Assembly (NCBI GenBank): GCA_949318235.1
Contig: OX439131.1
Location: 21,875,302 to 21,939,301 of the forward strand
Direction: 5' to 3'
DNA: 64,000 nt
DNA from: Ecdyonurus torrentis
Taxonomy: Eukaryota; Arthropoda; Insecta; Ephemeroptera; Heptageniidae
Below, piece by piece: positions 16,255 through 32,275 of the stretch. How positions within the stretch are numbered: the stretch's first letter is position 1; every line of letters begins with the position of its first letter. The translations under genes and the position numbers were made by a program. The notes below the pieces were generated by a model. It saw only the letters and a program-made list of their open reading frames with translations, searched no databases and was not told where the DNA came from.

Positions 16255-16840
16255 ATACATTGTTCCACTCAAACAATTCCCTGGCTACTCATATATACCT
16301 TACTAAGCTTCTTAACTATAACATCATCCACTTTTAAATATTATACATAAAAATAACATAAGTTAAAGGATGAATGTACTTTTAGTAAAATTGTAGTTAA
16401 GTTTTTCACTTCCTTTAGGGATGTTATTAGAATACTTGCAATGATTAAGTTTCTTTTTAACATATGCATGTGTTATATTTACGCAGTATTTTGTAAGCTT
16501 TCTATGCTTACACTATTTAAATACTTAAAATAACATAATTTTATATAAAATATAATTTAAAGGTTAAACTTTGCTTTTTATTGTTTTATAGATATTGAAT
16601 CGAAAACGTTGTTTGTTTTTTCTGTGATGAAAAATTGTAACAGTATATTTTGATATTGAAAGTAATTTTTTAACCTCTAAAAACATTCCATTTATCTTAA
16701 ACTTAAACATACAAGGTTGTAAATCTAACAGATCAATTGGATAAATGGATGAAATTGCTCTTGGACAAAAGTTGAATAAACGACATAAAGAAACATGAAT
16801 TGCACACAAAAGACCCAGGTTGTGGAGATCAATCGTTAAC

Positions 16841-20160
<3,320 letters not shown>

Positions 20161-22309
20161 CATGTATATTATATAGCTCTCGTATTATAAACACAAATTA
20201 TTATTTCTATAATTGTTTATTTTAGTAATACCATCTATATATTATTATTATTATTTGCTGTTCATAGGGAGTAAAACAATTTCCCATTGTCTGATATTCT
20301 ACATTCTTTTGTTTACCCTCTGAATTTGATAACAATATTACAAACTAAAATAAATATAGAAAATGTTATCATAGCTGCCCATGAATAAAGTTTAGTTTAC
20401 ATAAATATAAAATTTTAAACATTAAATTATTATTAAAATTTATTTTCTATTGTATTTATATACGTATTATAATATGGTTTAAATTATATAAATATTATAA
20501 TATATTTATATAAAAAAAATGCATAATTACCATTATATTGTTCAGAATTTTATTATTTTATGTATACAAATGTTATCATAATACTGGCTAGTGGCTAAAT
20601 ATTAAAACTATAATGAAATGATGCAAAGTAAACTTTGAAACTGGGTTTAAAACTGTATACCTCATAAATGGCAAATAAAATTGAAAACTTTCATAATGAT
20701 TATAACGTAGAATAGCTGTGAAAATATGAAAAAGGTGTAAGAAAAGGAAGAAATTGAGTTTTTTTTTTAGCACAACGATAGACTTTTGTGCTATAATCAG
20801 GAAACATAATATTTTTTTATATCTCCTTTTCTATATACATACTTTTTATTTATAAATAGACTGCATAATAATGTGTCTGTTTGTGTATCCCAAATGGTAA
20901 AAAGCTCATTATATATGACCATGAAAAAAGTTTATAATATATTTCAATACATTATTTTATTTCCCATTGAAAAAAATAAAATTGAAAAACTTGGACAAAA
21001 GCTATCAATTTATATATAGATGAGTGATTTAATGTCACAGAATCATTGCTTTGTAGGTAAATAAATAAAGAAAAGAACAACTGATTTTATTTTACTATAA
21101 TATAATCTATTATTAATGCTGCAGATATTTGCATTTTTACTTCTGGTGCACTCGAATGCACTATATGAATTGCATTGTAATGCAACGAGCTGTAGTTGAA
21201 TGATGAGGATAATTAGTGATTTTCATTGTTCACAATTGAATGCACTTTTGCAGTGGTGTCAATACGTTCACTATTTAATTCCTTCATATATATTAAAATA
21301 ATTGTTTTGTTGTTTTGTTTTCTCCTTTTTATTTGTATTTATTTATTAAAATTCTAAAACACGTACACTTAATTAGAATACTTTTAATTTAGTTTTCAAT
21401 TTATAAAGCTTATACAGCTACCTTTTTTAAATTCTGAATTAATAAATATTTCATTTTACTTGTTTACTTGTGAATGTTTTGAAAATACAATTATTTATTT
21501 TTATTAAGAGGTACTTTTTTATGAGTCCGTCCATTTTTATGTCTTTATTTATTTTTAATTGGGAAAAGCGTGATATTTTTTATTAATATTTTTTTAAAAT
21601 AAATAATGATAAAATTGATTATTTATAACTATATAGAATTATTTTAAAATGTCCTTGTATTATTCGTCACAAATTATAAAGATGCTGTTCTCCAATAATT
21701 TTATTACGATTACTTCCATAGCATTCTTTACATGTTTGATTTTTTTTTTATAATTTAATAAAAGTTCATTGACAATTAATGAAGGTGCAAAAAAATTGTT
21801 AAGTGCTTTTTTAACAACTTTTTTTTTTTTTATCTACGTGCAATTTCTTTGTTCTACAGAATTAAATTGAACTTTTATTTTTTAAATTAAATTTACTTTA
21901 GATGTAAACAAAATGTACATAAATTAAAGTAAACTTATTTTATCTAAAAAGGGTGGGGGGTTCATTACACACAATAAAATTAAAATCACTTGTTCTATAG
22001 AAAGGTATTTTTTTGCTTTACTGTTGAAAATGAAAGGACATGAAACTGTCTAATGAAACAAGTATAAATTAATACAGAGCTTTTGTAGTTAATAATGAGA
22101 GTGATATTTTTAAAAGAGAAAGATGAAGAAAAAAAAATTAAATGTCAGTTGATGATGTTGTTTTAAGTATAATTAAGAACGACTTATGACTTCATTAACG
22201 ACAAAATGAAGACAATAAAGACAGGTAATTTGGAAAAAAAATTCCAGCTTTTGAAAGCACATACAAATTCTATTTTCTAACGTAATGTTTGTATAAAGTA
22301 TATTTTTCA

Positions 22310-22331
22310 TTTTTTTTTTTTTTTTTTTTTT
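22310..22331. repeat. Poly(T) 22
   Basis: An uninterrupted T run. Confidence 0.95.
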
Positions 22332-23237
22332 ATTATGATTTTTTTATATAATAAAAAAACAACCTTAAGAACATAGAAAATTCCCTTGGATTAAAGTATA
22401 TTTAATATTTATAAAATTACTACAAAAAATATCTTTTATGTACCGAGTTTCAAAGTAGATTATTTATGTATTACAATATTCTTTATAATATTATGACTTT
22501 TTTTTTTCAAACAAAAGCAAAACAATATAGATCCTTAAAATTATTCTTGGTATTTTGAAATAAATCTACCGTCTATTCCACATGATAGATTTTAAATTTG
22601 CTTTTATAGATATAAAGAATAAATAAAAAAAAAAGGTAGAATAAAAAACATTAAATGTAATATAAAAGAATGTATTATACCATGAAAATAAATATGTGCT
22701 ACGAATTTCTATTATTATTATTATTTTTTGAGAGAATAAAGAAATAAACATTTATTTTTATTTGATGTAATATTATTTTGACGTTGGGTTATTTTTTTAT
22801 TTTTTATTTTAAGCTTTTTTTTTTTTTTTTTTATTATGATACACTGAGAAATAATTTCATGTTTTAGTAAATTGAAATTTATTGGAATTTCAAGCTTTAA
22901 ACCTTTACCGAGTTGAAACGGTATTTTCAAACATGTAACAACAGGAAAAACAAAAGCAATAAAGACTTTTTACTTTTAAGTGAGATCACGCGTTAGTAAA
23001 CAACCTGAGGTGCGCAGATTATCGAATACATCGACAGTAGTATACGGATTTTCTATACACTCTGTAAATCAAAATCAGATTTTTACTAAAGTAGAAGGAA
23101 ACAATTTTTTTTATGCACTTGGTTTCCCTCAGCAGCCATCAAATTGCGAATGTGAAGGCTATAGCAGTTACTTTCAAATCTTTATTATTTTAAAACATTA
23201 TTTTTCAAACCGGAGGATTCATTATACAAAAATTAAC

Positions 23238-23279
23238 ATACTATAGCAACATAGTATAGCAAGGCAATACTATAGCAAC
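23238..23279. repeat. Short imperfect repeats of TATAGCAA
   Basis: ATACTATAGCAAC occurs at 23238-23250 and 23267-23279, with the related ATAGTATAGCAA between them (23251-23262). This gives three TATAGCAA units in 42 bases. Confidence 0.7.
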
Positions 23280-23439
23280 TACGATCCTAAATTATTGTTT
23301 TGTCATCAAATTCTCACTACAAGTCATACACGTTATATTAAAGGTATAATTACTTAGGGACCCCTTATTTCAATTTCATTTCTTTCCGTGTGATATTGAT
23401 TGAATGTGATGTACGCACATGGACAACACTAGTGGGGTA

Positions 23440-23560
23440 TACTGTAGTATAGCAGCTAGGGTGCTTGTGATAAGAGTGTTTGACCCTAACATAAAAATCA
23501 CCCCCGAATCTCAAGTAGTGACCGGGCAGAGAGAAATTGATATTAGGGGGAAGACATACA
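23440..23560 (+). mobile_element. Possible decayed tRNA-derived SINE head
   Basis: An A box matching TRGYNNARNNG exactly (TAGTATAGCAG, 23445-23455) is followed 57 bases later by CCCCGAATCT (about 23502-23511), which keeps only the 3' half of a B box. The segment is GC-richer than its flanks. No poly(A) tail or target duplication was found. A 65-codon ATG frame (23419-23616) crosses it, but its peptide resembles nothing I recognise. The call could be wrong; a chance frame in a unique patch is the alternative. Confidence 0.25.
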
Positions 23561-25112
23561 CATATACACGTCTTGTAATAATCGAGATGCTGACAAATTC
23601 CAATATACGCAAATAAATAAACATTATTATACTCACAAAAATATACAAAAGGGAGGAAAAATATATTCCATTTTCACTCCCTATAAATATATTTTCCTTA
23701 AACTAAAATACATTTGGAAGAAGAAAAAAACATCTATAGTATGTATTGACGCTATTGCTTTATTTGATTCCAGTTTTCCTCTTTCAAAAATTTTACATAA
23801 AATTCTCGTAAGAACATGTTTTTTTTTTTTTTTTTCTCAAAAACTTTTTATAATTTAACTTTTTATTTAACACACAAATATTTCACAGTTTTAAAAGCAG
23901 ACTATTTTTCAGTGTTCATTTAATTACTTTTTTCATTTCATTTTTATATACCTTCATGATTTTAAGCTATATTTTAATTTTCTGTCATATAAAAAAATTT
24001 ATCATATAATTATATATATTTTTTATATATTTAAATAAGTTTTTAACTCAATATAGATAACAAGTTTTATTTTAATGCATAATCATGAATAATAAGGTAA
24101 TAAAAATTATGTTAAAAGCTTGCATAATTAGAATTTAATAATAAAAATATTATATATTATTATATAAAAAAAATAATTTTAACAAAAAATACTGTGTGCA
24201 TGGTATTAAAATATTTTAAAATAATTAAATTTTTGCCATTATGGTGTGTAAACAAGTTGCATATAAAAAAAAAGTTAACTAAAAATGTGATGACGAGTTT
24301 AGTTTTTGGCTTGTTGCTTTGCTGCATGGTTCCATACCTTGTGTTTTATGTGTTTTTCCACTCACTGAGCAGGTACAATACAGTGTATAATAATACACTA
24401 CCATAGAGTGTACACAAAACAACTCTCACTCACTCTCTCTTTCCAAAACTATATACCTTTATCTTTATGACTTAAAGTTTGGACATAATTTTTTTTTTCA
24501 CAGTATAGTTGTGAATTTTAACAGATAACTTTGATGTTAAAATATTTAATATATTTTGAGTGTTATCAAAATATGCATGAAACTTTTAAATTTAATTTGT
24601 CATTGTTATACTAAGTTATTATATCTACACAATAGCTTACTCGTACCTAATTTTAAACTTGTTATATTATTGAGAAGCAAATTTTTCCACTTCCAAATTA
24701 TGTGGGATTTAATATTTTGTTAAATTTGAAAATTGAACGTTGCATTGACTTTAATTTGGTTGCAATATACATATAATTTAATACCATCCAGCTCCATCTT
24801 AATGATTTTAATATAAGGTATAAATATAATAAATCTTTTATCATTCAAATTCAACTCGAATTTTTCCCATAAGCATAACATTACAATATTATACATTAAA
24901 CATAAACATATGAACTGTACTTAAAAAAACTTCTTCTTTTTTTATTATTATTAATTTCCACACGGTACAGTACATACTCCAACCAAGACATAGCCTTCGG
25001 TTCAATTGATTTCAAAAAATTCACTATAGTAAATTATACATTAAATAAAAAAGGACAAAAACAATATACAGTAGTTTCATATATATATTTTTAAAGTTCT
25101 TCAAGTTCTTCA

Positions 25113-25114
<2 letters not shown>

Positions 25115-25144
<30 letters not shown>
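25115..25144. repeat. Poly(T) 30 after a 9-base tandem
   Basis: The T run follows two and a third copies of AAGTTCTTC (25094-25114). Confidence 0.93.
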
Positions 25145-25147
<3 letters not shown>

Positions 25148-26149
25148 GTAAATAGAATAATAATAATAATGTATAAAAGAAAATTAACTCATTAATAATT
25201 ATACGAACATTTTAAAGTCTTAAATTTTTCGTCAATTTAAAATATTATAATAACATGAGAGAAGATTTAAAAATTCTACAATTATTTTTATTTTAAATAA
25301 GCAATGAAGGTTTTCTTTGTAAGATAAACTTAGAAGAAAAAAAACTATAAAAAAGTAATAAAAGTCTTAAATTTTTAATTAAAAATTATTAAAATTTTCA
25401 TTAGTTTAAAGTAATAACAAGATCAACACATTGTAGAGCCGCAAAATTGCTTTTGAAATTTCTGGTGTGAAGCTTTTTTTTTTTTTTTCTTTTTTTTTTT
25501 TTGTAAATTACTCTTTCTAAACATGCAAGAGAATCATTATACAGAGAAACGTACGCTATGTAAATTTCAATTTTAATGACAACTCAGATTTTTATGAATA
25601 TATTTTACATGAATTTCATAAAATCAGTAATGAATCTAAATAATAATGACTTTTTTATATAATATTATGTATATTAAATTGTATTCCATTTTATAAGTAT
25701 AATTATTTTAAATATGATATATATACATTTTATTACTTAAAAAAATTACTTGTATACGTACATATTTATAACAGATAAGTGTTATTTTATGTGCTATAAA
25801 ATGGCAAGTAACTTATTTAAAATTAAAACTTTAAATTACATCAAATTTGTGCATTGCTGGAATAAGATAAATATAATTTAAACTTATTTTAAGTGAGTTT
25901 TTTTTTTTTTGAAATTTATGTAAATATAATTAAATAATTAGTTTTAAAATTTAAAGATGTATAACTAGTGTCTACAGGCTTTAAATTTTCCTTAAATTTG
26001 TGTATAATGTAAAAATGTGCTCACAAGGAGGATTACTAAAAGGCAAGTGAGTCGTAATTAGTCTCCGGTCTTGCTTGCTCACTTCAGAACACAGAATAAA
26101 CAGCAACGCCAGCCAAGTAGCAAATTAAACTATTCATTAACTTTGCACT

Positions 26150-26164
26150 TGGTCATTATGACCA
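26150..26164. promoter_or_regulatory. Nuclear-receptor-like inverted repeat GGTCAnnnTGACC
   Basis: TGGTCAT-T-ATGACCA is a perfect 15-base inverted repeat. Its core is two GGTCA half-sites with three bases between them, the geometry of the oestrogen-receptor element. Ecdysone-receptor sites usually have one spacer base. It lies in a GC-richer unique patch (about 26020-26220). Activity is inferred. Confidence 0.4.
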
Positions 26165-26525
26165 GCTGAGAGAACGAGAGACTATAGAGCAAAACAAACT
26201 AATTACAACAGCGAAATAATGTACCTAGTACATCTTCCGTTTATTTACATTTTATAGTTCATGGTATGTATACACTAGAAAGTAATAGTAAATACAAATG
26301 TTAAAACGGCAAAATATTTTTAAGAAATTTTCGTTTTTATATTATATACGTGTGTCTATATGCCTGATTATTGAATTGAACGTTTTAATTTTAAATAAAC
26401 TTCTTTTTAATGGCTCATAAAATAAAGTTCAAAAATAAACAACGATATGTATCTAATTTATGACAATTCATTATATTTTCTAGCACAGTACCTTAGATCA
26501 CGTAACCAAAGAAACGAGTAGAAAA

Positions 26526-26553
26526 ACTTACCTATAAAAACAAAAAGAAAACA
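26526..26553 (-). other. Recursive-splice-site-like motif
   Basis: On the minus strand a T-rich tract with two single G interruptions ends in TTTTTATAG and is followed at once by GTAAGT, so an acceptor and a consensus donor share the junction 26531/26532. Such zero-length-exon sites subdivide very long introns in flies. No mapped gene supports it here and the motif can occur by chance. Confidence 0.3.
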
Positions 26554-27317
26554 TGTTTAATGTATTATGTATAAAAAAAATCTTTATTTTATTATACTAT
26601 GTATATATTAATAGTTTTTATGATTGTTTTGTGCTTAAAATAAATTGAACTAAATTGTCAGTTAGCACTTTACAAATAAAAGAGTACAGTGTTTATTCCT
26701 TTAAGAAATTTAACCTTTCTTTTATTGAAGATTGCCCTATATTGCTAATGTATTATAAGAATAAGAAAATATTTATTTAGAATAAAAATTCTAATACATT
26801 ACATGGTAACTCCTTCATACAAACATTGATAAAATTCATAATTATAATAATTTTTTATGCAGTACACTTAAGAAATAGAAATTTATATGTGATGTAATTT
26901 TTTTAACACTAAACAAATTGAAAATAGTTGTAGTGTGTAGTGTTTTACAATATTTTAGTAGAAAGAGTGGGTAAAATTAATTTCGTAGCAAGACCTGATA
27001 ATATACTGAAATAAAGTGATATTTATTTTGATTGAAAAATTACCTATATAAATATTAAATAACACAAGTAACATATAGATGATAAATTATATTTAGTATA
27101 ACAACAAAATTTTCTCTCTATTATATAGAAAAGATAAAGCTAGAAATTTTGTCATTTTTCTAACTATCAAAATTCAATTACATAACTTATGCATTCTTTA
27201 TTAGTAATTTAACACGAAGATAAATAGAATTAATTTAAATAAATGACGTTAAAATATTACATAATATGATAATAGTCATACTAAATATTCACGTAGTATC
27301 CAATCAATCAGGTAAAA

Positions 27318-27327
27318 ATGACGTCAT
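27318..27327. promoter_or_regulatory. CRE palindrome ATGACGTCAT
   Basis: A perfect 10-base palindrome with the full TGACGTCA bZIP site. It is the second of three in the window (15435, 27319, 34792). Confidence 0.35.
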
Positions 27328-27485
27328 AAATATGATATTTGTATTCTTGTATTGAAAGATATATATTTATATAATATTTACTATAAAAGTATTATTTCAA
27401 GTGCTGAGAAAAACATTCTATTTTTAAACTGGAATAAAATTCTTATGGATATTATATTTTGTTACACACGACAATAAAAGTTTCT

Positions 27486-27505
27486 GGAGAGAGAGAGAGA
27501 GAGAG
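27486..27505. repeat. (GA)10
   Basis: A short perfect array, 32 bases upstream of a T30 run. Confidence 0.95.
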
Positions 27506-27535
27506 CGATATCGACTCCTTTAGCTTTAACACGCA

Positions 27536-27537
<2 letters not shown>

Positions 27538-27567
<30 letters not shown>
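27538..27567. repeat. Poly(T) 30
   Basis: An uninterrupted T run. Confidence 0.95.
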
Positions 27568-27570
<3 letters not shown>

Positions 27571-28871
27571 GTGAAATGTCATTCGTATAGTCCACCTGCT
27601 AGCTAGTGTTATCTCAAAAATAAAAAATCTCTTATATTAACATAAACAATTCTATAATACTACAAAGAAGCAATAATAAAAATTCAAATATATAAAGAAT
27701 ACATTTACAGGTAAAATATTATAATAATATTACCGAAAAAAAGAAGAAAAATAAAATATTAGAATACATAAGACACGCAAAATATTTTTATTATATTTTA
27801 TTTAAAATATGTTATTAAAAAAACATTTGTGTGGTTATATATTTTCTCTGTATAATATAATATTATAATAGTGCTATAGATATTTTATATAAATTCTAGT
27901 TTTATATATTATTACTTTTTATTAAATTTTGTATTATTTGTAGATATATTTTTAGCAAATTTAAAAATATGGAAATAGCACACTGTATGTACTTTAAAAA
28001 ATATATTATATAAAAAAGTACTAAAATAGTACACGTTAATGTTCAGTGTTCAATTTGAAACACGATCATTTGGAAACAAATCTAATGAGTTCATTACAAA
28101 CCTATAATTTACTCTCTGTATACAGATAGTTTAATTAGTTTAACTATAGTTTAATTTTTACTAAAATACAAATTTGAATTTTCAATTCAACTTCCCAGTT
28201 TTATGACCCACTATTTAGGACCTCGTTTATAGTTTTAAAAATATTTTTAATATGTTTTGGATGGAGAAATACGTACTACATTAATAAGTTATGGACGTCG
28301 TGTAGGTAAATAAGAGCAATGCATAGTAAAGACTGGAAAATTGAAGAGGACAGCACAATTACTATTTACCATCTATATAACAAAGAAAAGCTGAAGTTAA
28401 AATTATCACGTTTTTAATGTTACAGCAATAGAAAACTAGTACTCTGATTGGCTAGTCACAATAAAAACGCGATATTTTTTACCATACATGGCTTTAATTG
28501 CAAAAATTGCTCGATATCTTCTATATAGTATAAAAATATACAACATAATAAGAAACTCATGAAATACCAAACGATACAGTATTTTACTGTATTTAAGTGA
28601 ACGAACCAGTTGTACAGAGTAATTTAAAAGAAATTTCATTTTAACAGTATAGAATGAAATGTTATTAACTTTTTTTTAGTGTTTTAGAGTATAAAGTTGT
28701 ATATTAAGTTTATAATACTTTCTTTATTTGTGAGAACAGGTTTTGTTTATAGATTTGTTTCCAGTATGTATAAGTGTAAAGCTCGTATATTTTACATTCT
28801 TGTGTGTTTATTTGTATATAAAGAAGTATAATAAAGTGTAGAATATATTTATCTTGAGTAGACAATACACA

Positions 28872-28896
28872 CACGTGTCATGTTATAGGACACGTG
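28872..28896. promoter_or_regulatory. Two E-boxes in an inverted repeat
   Basis: CACGTGTC (28872-28879) and GACACGTG (28889-28896) form an 8-base perfect inverted repeat with a 9-base spacer, each arm holding a CACGTG core. The following 50 bases are GC-richer than the surroundings. This could be a paired bHLH site or the edge of an old LTR; neither is proven. Confidence 0.35.
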
Positions 28897-29658
28897 GGAT
28901 TTAGACCTGGCAAATCTCCACCTGGGGAGTGACGAGAGAAAAACGTTGACAACATTCAAATACATACATTCTCAACAAATTGTTATACAACTTGCAGTTT
29001 AAATAGCGTGAAATTTTAACACTGATTCAAATCTTGACATGTACACCGATAAATTTTGACATCTTACCAATATGTTAACATGAACATGAAGAATATATAT
29101 ATATAAAAAAAATCTATTTCATGATATCATGCGATATATTACATAATGAAATTTGTAATTTTGATATTGGTCTTGTTTTTTATAGGCAATTAAAAAAATA
29201 TATACTGTATAACTGTATAATTTTTTTTTCTTTCGTCTTCTAGTTATATCTTTAAAATAAAGTAATACCATATAATAAAGAATACTAACTTCTGCAATGC
29301 TAACTTCTGTAACCAATATTATATGAATTAATTTTTGTATTTTTACTTCAAATTAATATAAAAAAGATTATGTGTATGTACTTTTTTTTTTATCTTAATT
29401 CAATCCAAATGTTTTTGTTTTTTTGTTTTTTGTCACAATAAATATTTAGTTTCATGTTACGAGAAATAGAGATAGAGGAAGGGGGGCTAAAAATAGCCTG
29501 TCCCCTTCCTACTTCCAGTATATTTAGGGCCTCATCTGGTTTCCATTGGTATGTTATCGACAAAAGCAATGGAAAAATCAGTAAATTTGGAACTGATATC
29601 AATCTTTTCTACCCCTTATTGGTATATCCTTACAACATTTTCGTAAGTGTATAATAGG

Positions 29659-29662
<4 letters not shown>

Positions 29663-29691
<29 letters not shown>
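29663..29691. repeat. Poly(A) 29
   Basis: An A run. The 200 bases before it are somewhat GC-richer, but no SINE boxes were found. Confidence 0.95.
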
Positions 29692-29693
<2 letters not shown>

Positions 29694-30524
29694 AATAATA
29701 AAAAATATATATATAAAAAAAACTCAACGAATATGCTTATATTTTTAAAAGTTAAAAACTTAACTTTTATAAACACTTGAAGTAGGCTATTAAAAATAAT
29801 AATAATAATAATTTTAACATTTTTTTTTTTTTTTGTAAAACAAAAAGATTATTTTCTTTTATTCATTGAAGAACATTTTTCTTAATGAGATATGCAAGTG
29901 GAAATCAAATTAAAAATAATGAGTATATAAGATTGATATCATTGGGTGTCTGCAAAAGTGAATTACTCTCCGCTTTACGTTAGTCTTTTTTTTTTTCTCC
30001 TTTCTTTTGTAGGTCATTACATGATTATAATGAAAGTATGAATAATGAGAGGAAGACAGATTAAAACATTATAATTTATATCCCTTTTTACACTGAGAAA
30101 TATTACCTGTGCTTGGAATGTATTAATTTTATTAAAGAGGGCATGCTGTATTATATTCTCTGAATCCCGTTTCCAATCTCATGCTATTTTATCGAGAGAA
30201 AAAAATGTAGCATTAAATGAGTTTATAAAATTGTATTGCACTCGTAAAAGCTCACATTTTAACCCTATTATGGGAATATAGTAATGTGTATTATATTTAT
30301 TCAATTTAATCAAATTACTAAAATTAAAATAGCTTCTTTTCTACTTCTTCTTCTTCATTTATTTTTATTTATTTATTAAACATATACAATTTCATTTATT
30401 TATTTTGTATGTATTTTACTATAGAGTTCCAAATAAATGTAATAATTTATGATTGAAATATTTGTGCTTTCTTTGTATTGCTATTTTAATGGAAAAAAAT
30501 AGCCCAATTTTTTTTATTCAAATA

Positions 30525-30526
<2 letters not shown>

Positions 30527-30607
<81 letters not shown>
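30527..30607. repeat. (AT)40
   Basis: A perfect alternating array of about 80 bases. Confidence 0.97.
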
Positions 30608-30613
<6 letters not shown>

Positions 30614-31193
30614 TTGGCTTTATAAGCAATAACATAACGCTGTATTAAATCAAACAACATTTCACAAATAGCAAGAAATTAAACTTTGAAATATTAACGT
30701 ACAAATCATGCAATTTTATTTATCCATCTAAAATCATACTAAATTTAAATTTATATATACGTATATAAATTTTCCCCATAATTAAAATTTAATATTATAA
30801 TACATGATTGACGTAAAGATGATAAATTATTAATAAATTAATTAGTTATCAATAATAAATAATATAAAAATCAATAATGTATAATCTGATTATAAAATAT
30901 ATACTATATAGAAAAAAAATATACATATAATAAAAAAAATTACCTCTCTCGTGTATATACATTATTATTTATAATTTATTACCTCAAATAACTTTATGAT
31001 AAAAATCATTGAATATTATTTATTGATGATATTATATGAATAGTGTTATTGCCTCAAGAATTATATCTTAATAAATGTAGTTGTGCTTTTATAGACACCA
31101 TTATTATTGTGTGATAATATAATTCTCTGTGTTTGTGTACACGTATGTGGTAAAATTAATTTTTATTTTTTGAAATATTGGAGGGGAGATAGC

Positions 31194-31300
<107 letters not shown>

Positions 31301-32122
31301 AATTACAAAAGACAGATAACCACACAAACACATATACACTCCACAAATAATTAAGAGCAGCAGAAATGGAGATTACATTTATTTGTATTCTCTTTTGTTT
31401 TTTTATAAGCTCTAGGGTATATGAAACATAAAAAAAAAGTAAAGTAATATTTTAAATTTGTAAAAAAATTTAAATAGAAATTTATAATGTAAAAATGCAT
31501 ACTAATTTTTTATTTTATTTTATATATGGAGTAGCTATATATATATAGTATAAAATATAAAATATTTTTGGTGAAACCTCTTTTTTTTCTGTTTTTTTTT
31601 TTCAACACTTTTCTAATGTAAAAATATTTGTTTAATGAAAATTATTATTAATAGACTGTTATATTCTGATTATGTTTATAGTATATCTTTTAAAATACAT
31701 TTTAAAATATATTATTATTTATTATTAATATTATTGTAATATAAAAAAAACATCTGTAAGAATTATTAATGTTAAAAACTTTTTCTTTTTTTTTTTTTTT
31801 GTATTTTTTATCATTATTATTATTATTTTTTGTGAAATATGTAACTTCAATACAATTAAGTATTCATGATTTCTTTAAATCAAGGTATACAACATCAGGA
31901 TTTTTTTTTTAAGTTTTATTGCCACTATCCTTTTTGTAATGTTTTCTTAGTATTAGAAAGAATATAATGAAGTATTTAAGTTGCAATTAACTTCTCCGAA
32001 TTGTATTTAAATTTTATGTACCAAAATATAGTCAAGAAATTTAAACACATCTGGTATTTTCTATTTTGTTAAACATCAATGTATCAACAGTGTATAGAAT
32101 TCGTGAAGTTTATTTTGAAGTG

Positions 32123-32275
32123 ACTGCATGCAGTTTTAATTTCAACAGTTGGCACCCCTGATGCGTGTCTTTGGGGATGCACCATGGGCACGCATGCAGG
32201 CACGATGCACTGTGTTGAAGGTGTTGACAGTCAAATTTTACCCCAGAGCCCACAATACAACACTGGAATCTTGTT
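32123..32275. other. GC-rich island with nested inverted repeats
   Basis: The island is roughly half G+C in a very AT-rich setting. It contains the palindrome ACTGCATGCAGT (32123-32134), the pair ATGCGTG (32161-32167)/CACGCAT (32189-32195), and around it TTCAACA (32141-32147)/TGTTGAA (32213-32219). A Cys-rich 63-codon frame on the minus strand crosses it from a GTG codon and matches nothing I know. It could be a structured RNA, a conserved element or a mobile-element scrap. Confidence 0.45.

Noticed and set aside
22980..23246. 88-codon plus frame preceded by a pyrimidine tract ending TTTTAAG
   Set aside because: It starts at GTG, has no convincing donor, and its peptide resembles nothing I recognise; kept only as unique sequence.
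30001..30057. Strong acceptor-like tract ending TTTTGTAG, followed by a short open frame ending in TAA
   Set aside because: The frame is only about 16 codons and matches nothing known; T-rich tracts ending in AG are common here.
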